Below are positions 57,100 through 64,000 of a DNA stretch of 64,000 nt, piece by piece. The position numbers and the translations under genes are program-made. The stretch comes from Blasia pusilla. Taxonomy: Eukaryota; Marchantiophyta; Marchantiopsida; Blasiales. The notes below the pieces were generated by a model. The model saw only the letters and a list, made by a program, of their open reading frames with translations, ran no database searches and was not told the DNA's origin. Each line of letters starts with the position of its first letter. Position 1 is the stretch's first letter. The DNA lies in the NCBI GenBank assembly GCA_050084515.1, contig CM114271.1:44578001-44642000 (forward strand). The letters are read 5' to 3'.

Positions 57100-60000
57100 C
57101 TCCTTTCTACACCTTTTTATGCTACATTGTTCTAGCCACATTAGTAGAAAAAAATTGATCTCTATGCAAAACTACCACTTAGGAGATCTATTGTGAACTT
57201 AGGTAGTGCTAAGGTTTAGAGTATAGACCATTCCTATCTTTTACCATTCCCATAATTTTTGGCCAATTCAAGGCATCACATGTGGTGACTAGCATTACAA
57301 GACTAACTCTGAAAACTAAGCCTCTTCTTAACTTGCACCAATGACTAGTAGAGCATGAAGAGTTAATTTGTGGGACAACTTCAGAGATTAAGGTATAAGT
57401 ATTTCATCACAAAAAAATTCAACTCGATTGATCATGTCAATATGGATGGAACATTAGTTAGAGGTCTTCTTGGTTTAGTCCTCGTCCTCTTTTTCTTATT
57501 GAGAACTCTCTTTCTCACACAATAGAAATTGGCACAACTACATCATCATATATTTCCATTGTTTCCACAAATCATAATACGTTCTTTATCAGGTGTTGGT
57601 TTGGAAAACTAGAATCTCTTAGTGCTTAAATGGGTTGTGGGAGAATAGCCACATTGAGATGGAGAATACATCAATAGACTGTTGAAACATTTCTTCTATC
57701 AAAATCCAATCAAGAGTCAAGTTACTCCAAGGAGTTGTTTAGAGCATAATGGAGCACGAGAAAGATTGAATGTGTTGGACCTAGTTTGATCTAACTAGGT
57801 CTAACACAACAACCTAGCTTATTACATGGGCATTCGAGGAGTCCAACCTATTCTACTCGAAAAGCCCAAGGGTCTTACCAAGGCTAATACTGATTTTGCA
57901 TCGAACAAAAGAACATGCCTAGCTATTGCAAGGAACTTATAGACGTGAAAATTAATCTAAAAAACTTTGGAATATGATCGCAAGGACAATTACGCACCTA
58001 AGGGTACAAAAGGGTTCTACATGAAGGATTCTCCACTCTTGCAAAAATGGAAAAAAAAAAAGGATTGACTACCACTTATAAACCTGAACCAAGGGACAAA
58101 TTGCTTATCTCATATGGAAATACCATAAAAAAAAGGAAATGAACGATATGGGTGGTGGTTATATTCGTTAGATGATCCAATAACCACTAACATTAGTGCC
58201 AAAGTACTAGAACAAGTAAATAGGATGCATAAAATGAAGTTATTATTGTAGTTGGAAACTAATCATGTTGCTTTTTTTGCATTTGAGGCCTAACCACTCT
58301 TGGAAAACCAATCAACTTAAAGGGTCAGCCTATTGTTATGCAACAAAAGGTAAAGAAGGACCAGCAAGGCAGGAAAATAACTTTGTAAATGGTTGTATGG
58401 GATCCAATGGGATCTCTTCTTCGAAGTCAATCAGATGAAAAAGATATTATTATATGGCACATATGGAACTGGGTTTCGGTTACTCAAGGCAAAAGGACCA
58501 TGGGAAAATGCACTTGCATTCAGGTTTTTCCTACATGAGGCTTGGTTTCCATATGGGGGTTTCATTTCAACAACTTATGGGTTCTAGGAACCAACTTATA
58601 TTAATTATACTAAAATAGGAGATTGGTGAATATCATTTGATTTTTGGTGGGCTCAACACCATAATAGTTGCAATGACAAATAAGCAATGTTTCAAGGAGG
58701 GTCTGACACCAAGAATATGATGGTGCATGCTTCCAACAACAATGTGCTCTTTGCTAGTCTGATTCCATGTTTGCAATAGTTAGAACCTATGAGAAGGCCT
58801 AAACATTCATGAGTGCACTCTAGAACCTTCACAAGACATTCACAACCCAGGTTGCTTGCTACCTTGTGAGAGCATTTTGGTTCAATGAATTATGTATGTA
58901 ACAGCATGTTGGGAAATTTTTAGTCATGTTAAGTCACTGTATCCACATTAGATGATCCTCTATTATTCATGCACAAGAGACACTCAAGTTGAAGTACAAA
59001 AAATATGAGATTGGAAAGCCTCCAAATGTGTACAATTAGAAAACACTTGTTTCATTGTGGCGACACGAAGCTGATGTTGTGGATATTGGATGGTCCCTAG
59101 ACAACTCCATGGTTACAAATGGAGTTTAAACAAGAATTTTTTGGTTTCCTAGTGGTTTCTATGTTGTAAAATATTGAAAATATTTTAGATCTCCAAGGCC
59201 ACCATTAACTAGTAATTTGAAACACATGGTACCCTTAGACTAATCTTGTGTCAGGCTTGTAACCATAGACTTGTACTAAGCAGATAGACAATGTGACCCT
59301 TTAGAAATTAAATGATCAATACATAGGGTACTTGCTAAAGAGATAACATCTATGTTATTTAAACTCTAGCTGCTATGTCTACGAGTGCATAGTTAACATC
59401 TACTTATACCTTCCTCATCTTTTTAGAATATTTGAATTAACTTTCATAGGCTTATCATCATTTGGATGTATAAACAGACTTCAAAATTTTCCAAAAGGCA
59501 CTTGAGTAGTATGATCCTAACAAGCTACATTTGGCTTTGGTAGAATCTATAAGCCCACTGAGAAAAATTCAACACAATGATCTCCAAGTTCAACTACTCA
59601 AGGAAGGTACGCATGTGGGCTCCATCATAATTTATGTGGCTACTTCCAAGAATAATAAATGAAAGCTTTATCGACCTAAGATATATTGGAAACAACTCCT
59701 CATCAATGTGTGAGGGTGTGTGGCTAAGGTACATTCAAAAGCTTCTAAAGAGGGGTGCTACTCATAAACTTTGAATATAATGTCAAAGAATAAGGTTTGA
59801 TTTGTCTCACTTTGTGAAATTCAAAGGACTATAACGTCGAGCGACATACAAGTGTAACCATATGGAGTGATAATTCAAAGGGATCCCACTACTCCACCCA
59901 CTTCAAAGCAAGCTTCTTAGATCCTATAAGAAGGAAGTCCAAATTTTATGTCGAGAGTAGATTGGATTGGCATTGAAGCTATCCATACAACAAAGTTAGG

Positions 60001-60980
60001 ATGTGGTTTACTAGCCAAACTTTCACACTAAGACTCAATGGTTTTGGAGATGAAATATATGTGTCCCGGCCATGGGGCACATGATTAGATCTCCATCATG
60101 AATTATGCATGTATGCGAACAATGGTCGAGGTAGTAACCTAGATTGGCAACCAGATTGAGTAATAGGGGTAGGAACCTCTTCAAACACAAAATAGCAAGG
60201 TAGTTTATCTCATGGATGCCAACCCTCTACTCTACCCTCACTTTTTTTAAAGTGCGTCACTCTTGCTACAACGACATTGCATGCACCTAACACTTAAAGA
60301 TGGACAAGGAGATATATTTGTTCCATAGCATATAATAATAATAAATAGCAACTTCCAATGTGTGAGAAATTGATATGGTACTGACAAAGAACACTGAAGC
60401 TTCTGACAAGCTATCCAACATGTAGTATAGTGATGAAAGAGAATTATAACGGAAATCATGGTCAGAAGTTAGGACACTAAAAAAATGAGTCACAGTTGAA
60501 CATCCTCAGATAGAATCTATGATTTGTAGAGAATAGAGGGAACCGTTTCACGCACCTCAAGAGGTACACACCTGGCAAGTATTTAAGGTCATATAGGTAA
60601 AGTAACTTCTAGATTGAAAAAAAATAATTTTTCAAACAGAAAAACATTGAAAAAATGCCATACGCGTTGCAGCTCTGGCCTCAATCATTTTCAACATGAA
60701 AAGTGTAGAAAAAAGTCACTCACAATAAAGATTTGAAAATATATGATCAACAACACTACTCATGAATAGAAAAAAGCAATGCTCTATACACAATCACTAA
60801 CCAACACATAAACATGAGCAATGATAGCCATTTAATCATTAGTAAACAAGAGCAACATACTACTCAAGCAAAGAAAAAATGGGACACCAGAAAAAAGTGA
60901 CATGTTTTGTAGAGGAATAAAAAAATTTCACCTTAAAGAAACTAATTGGGCACATAGATAATTTGGACTACAAAAATATA
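57100..60980. other. AT-rich intergenic sequence without genes
   Basis: No open frame longer than about 75 codons has recognisable content. The base composition differs sharply from the GC-rich MULE and gypsy part. It may hold very old transposon debris, but I cannot show it. Confidence 0.55.
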
Positions 60981-60988
60981 AAAATTAT

Positions 60989-61455
60989 GAGTGAGTTCAA
61001 AGCAATCATTCAAGTACAAAAATTCAAACACTGAGCAAAGGACACACAACGAACACATCTTTCAATTACCTTTAATTGAACTGTCAAATAACGTAGATCA
61101 TACGAACCAAATGTGTGTACCTCAACAAACATATGTTTGTGAAAGCAATTGAGGGAAATTGGAAAGATAATGCTTTATCAAAAAGTGAGCATAGAACAGC
61201 TGAAATAAGTATAAATACTTGTCAAAACAAGTACGAGTGAGTTTGAAGCAATCATTCAAGTAAAAAGAATTAAATATGAAGCAAAGGACACAGTGTAAAC
61301 ACAACTCTAAACTATCATTGACTGAAATATTAAGTAGTATCATAAATCACACAAACCCAAATGTATGTGCCTCAAAGAAAATATGCATGTGAAGGAGATT
61401 TAGAGAAAATAAGGAAGAAAATGCTTTTTTTGAAGAGCGAACATAGAACCTATGA
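60989..61455. repeat. Diverged tandem duplication, period about 246 bp
   Basis: GAGTGAGTT(C/T)(A/G)AAGCAATCATTCAAG at 60989 and 61235 and later shared words (GCAAAGGACACA; ATGTTTGTGAAAGCAATT against ATGCATGTGAAGGAGATT) show two units with substantial divergence. Noncoding. Confidence 0.75.
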
Positions 61456-61459
61456 CAGA

Positions 61460-62740
61460 AAGGATATATACCCAAGAAAAAAACATGGGATTCCTTGTGC
61501 GATGACATTTTCTTCAACCCATGTCAATGAATAAGTTGGAGAAATCTACAAAACATGGTCGTAATTGTGAGAGAGCCCACATTTCACACATTTAGACCCT
61601 CGTCATTAACAAAATTTCTAAACAATCTAAACGAATAACTTGATGAATACAAGAAGCATGGCCACAACTTAATGATGGCAAGTAGTTTAAAGATTTAGAT
61701 CATCCTCATAGAGTTGATTGACGGTGAACATTAATGGAAAAAAGTAGGATTGATCCAAGTGAACACGACAAGCTCAATAAAAAATCACAAAAAAAAATGC
61801 AAGCTAGTATACCATAGGCATCTATCATTGTGGTATGTGACACAACATTTAGGATTACGCTACACTGCTTAGAGAAGAGTTCGCCTAAAGGGCTATTGTG
61901 GCATACTTAGAAATCTCTAAAAATAAAGATGAGTTATATTTGGGGTCATAACAAGAACTACACTCATATCACCAAGATAATAAACACAGGAGGGAACTCA
62001 TTAGGTTATGTCTATATCCTAGGCCTCAATTATAATATAAAAAATAGCAAAATGGTTGAATACTATGTTTATCTTATGCCAAAATAAAAGTTCAAAATAG
62101 AATTCATATGCCCTCATTTTTTTGCAAAGATGAAGATAATATTAAAGTTCATTTGGATGTATGATAATCTTATTCTACATATGTATTTGAGTGCAAACAT
62201 ATATATTGTCCAAAAAAATGACGTGTTTTATCAAGAAATTTTGATTATATTCAACTATCCTATAATGGTCATAAAGAAGATAGTTCCATGTAAGGGAAAA
62301 TTAACCTTTTCCACATAGTATTCAAAGGCTAAAGTCAATTACAAATCTACCAAGAAGGGATGAAAACCATAAAGCTCTACTAGTAGTTGTAAAGAAAGTT
62401 GGTTCTAGCACACTACATGCCATATTTAATTCTTAGTTCTTTTATAAAGGATGCCACAAGAAATGACACATTGTAAGCTATAATACTATTTGCGCTAGGG
62501 TTAAGAAATACTAATGGCGTCTTTGATTAGTGTAAGATTCTTCTATAAGAAGTTATGACAAATTTTGTGGTTAAGATTTTACAAATTATTTGGAAGTACT
62601 ATCACTAAAACTTGTTTTAAATCGTAGTTCTATCATCAATTTGGCACCAAATATCCGGAGGTGTAAAAAAACAGGTGTGAAAAGCAATACCTGCAAAAAG
62701 TATTTATTTTTAGCCGGCAAGTTACAGATGTTTAGAGGGA
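61460..62740. other. AT-rich sequence, nothing recognised
   Basis: About 1.3 kb with short frames only and no repeats or RNA genes that I can see. Confidence 0.5.
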
Positions 62741-62747
62741 GCAGGAC

Positions 62748-62785
62748 ATTTCTCATAGAGGGAGCGGTCTCCCTCTATGAGAAAT
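62748..62785. repeat. Perfect 17-bp stem with 4-nt loop
   Basis: ATTTCTCATAGAGGGAG, CGGT, CTCCCTCTATGAGAAAT. It could form a cruciform or an RNA hairpin. No terminator role is implied in a plant nucleus. The hairpin stands alone in AT-rich DNA. Confidence 0.95.
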
Positions 62786-63349
62786 TAGAAATAAGTAACC
62801 ACCTGCAACAATTAACGCAATAAGTAACAACTGCAACAATTAACGCAGAATAATTCGGAGGAAACTTTCTTATTTATTTTCCACCATTAAGGTCTTTCTG
62901 TCCATTTTCATCATCACAATTACTCTTTCAATGCTGCAGTCTGGCCTGTGTTTTTTCTCTGTGAAATTACAATTCTACACTTAATCCCTAATATCCAGCA
63001 CAAAACAAGATTGTTTCTCGACTACATGCTCACAACCTGAAATAGAGGCTCGAAACAGTACTACAAGGAGTGAATGAAAGCAACGACCAAGTGTAAATAT
63101 CAAGATAATGCTGACTACACTCCATGGTCAGGTTGGTAAGCAACATCGGCATGGAAAACGTATACACTATGGACTGCTTCACGAGGCTTGAATTGTTCCC
63201 AAAAGACACCTGAGTATTCACTTGACAAAACCTGCTTGGTTTATACATAAAGGATGCTCCGACCTGGAAATGGCCTTTTCATTCCATGCAAGTTCTACAT
63301 CAGTTGTTGACGAACTGATGACCACCTTCTATTCAACTCTCTAAACTCT

Positions 63350-63623
63350 TTAATCTCGACCCAAGTCATCAGAAGCTTCAAGTAACAGCTTGTATGCACA
63401 TTGGGGATCAGAATGCCATTTCAAATTGCCATTACGGTTGCCTTGTTGGCTAAAGGCAAATTGGCCCCTAAAATTCAGCGTCATATTTAACGCACATTGG
63501 GGATCAGAATGCCATTTCAAATTGCCATTACGGTTGCCTTGTTGGCTAAAAGAAAATTGGCCCCTCAAATTCAGCGTCATATTTAACACGGTCCAGGACA
63601 ATGTCACCACTAGTGACAGTTGA
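63350..63623. repeat. 96-bp tandem duplication (2 units)
   Basis: Units 63396-63491 and 63492-63587 differ at only a few bases (for example TAAAGGCAAATTGG against TAAAAGAAAATTGG). The length is a multiple of three, so both strands stay open across it, including a minus-strand frame (63350-63610) with NRNGNLKWHSDPQCA twice. I do not recognise a protein family. It may be a duplicated exon segment or noncoding. Confidence 0.85.
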
Positions 63624-64000
63624 CTATTCTTTCTAAGGAGAATCGTGAGCTCAACAGTTTCACGTTGTCGATGAGCACGGTCAGTAGTTATAGTGGGCAG
63701 TACCCCGAAGACTCATAACTATTAAAATGGGTGAATGGTGCAAATGGATGGCTGGTTACAATAGTGTTTATCCTATTGGAAGAAAATACGAGCACCGCTG
63801 AAGGTGAAACAAATAAGCTCCAGCTCCCTCAAGTAGCTACCAATCCTTTTTATGACCTGCAACAGCATTGGTTCACTTATCAAAAGGAAATGAAAAAATG
63901 AGCCTTTCAACATTTCTAGAATGTAGACAGATAAACAACAACGGATTGGTAGCCCCAATTGACAACCGATCCACGAATTCACGTAGCCAAGTCCCCTGAA

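Noticed and set aside
58393-58587. 64-codon frame as a small gene
   Set aside because: No start context, homology or splice signals; frames of this length are expected by chance in AT-rich DNA.

Overview
The window is nuclear DNA of a land plant. The clues are plant-type GT-AG introns, exon pieces of plant SelO and DUR3 genes, a CACTA transposon, Mutator-like (MULE) elements with 9-bp target duplications, Ty3/gypsy retrotransposons and long (TC)n/(AG)n tracts. I cannot name the species. I see no intact single-copy host gene, rRNA, tRNA or CRISPR. Almost everything up to 57.1 kb is nested, decayed transposable elements; 57.1-64 kb is AT-rich DNA without recognisable genes.

Layout. 0.6-1 kb: microsatellite and a small non-LTR-like remnant. 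1-12.9 kb: MULE copy A, interrupted inside its transposase by a 7.28-kb CACTA element (4406-11687, 3-bp duplication GTG) that carries captured exons (SelO, DUR3, probably a GH31 glycosidase). 12.9-35.5 kb: a gypsy gag gene split in two by a 21.4-kb composite MULE (13478-34896) flanked by the 9-bp duplication CTCGCCCTC. The composite consists of two MULE bodies head to head in inverted orientation. Each body has a transposase gene and a divergently transcribed second gene (ORF2). 35.5-46.3 kb: gypsy fragments, a direct-repeat pair, and a 2.0-kb deletion-derivative MULE (39083-41097, duplication TACCCGGAA) inserted in a gypsy pol gene. 47.3-57.1 kb: a decayed but full-layout Ty3/gypsy element on the minus strand.

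Two systems stand out. (1) The gypsy family carries a DNMT3-type cytosine-5 DNA methyltransferase domain between protease and reverse transcriptase. The best copy keeps motifs I, IV (Pro-Cys), VI (Glu-Asn-Val) and VIII (Arg-x-Arg). A second, independent copy at 41.3-41.7 kb has the same domain next to RT, so the gene belongs to the family. (2) The MULE family has an accessory gene, ORF2. It has a charged coiled-coil N-terminus, a ParB-like segment, a middle region of unknown type, and a C-terminus with the permuted motif order of beta-class amino-methyltransferases (motif IV first, motif I last). The noncoding parts of the same element (introns, divergent promoter, subterminal arms) hold roughly 80-100 copies of a 27-bp palindrome with half-site GCAACCCGTCGG, in places in a regular 67-bp ladder. 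A DNA-modification-like protein together with a dense self-specific palindrome suggests a self-recognition or anti-silencing system, by analogy with the VANC proteins of VANDAL MULEs. That function is inference.

All copies carry frameshifts or stops, so the proteins are described from homologous copies inside this window. Domain names come from motif recognition by eye, without database searches.
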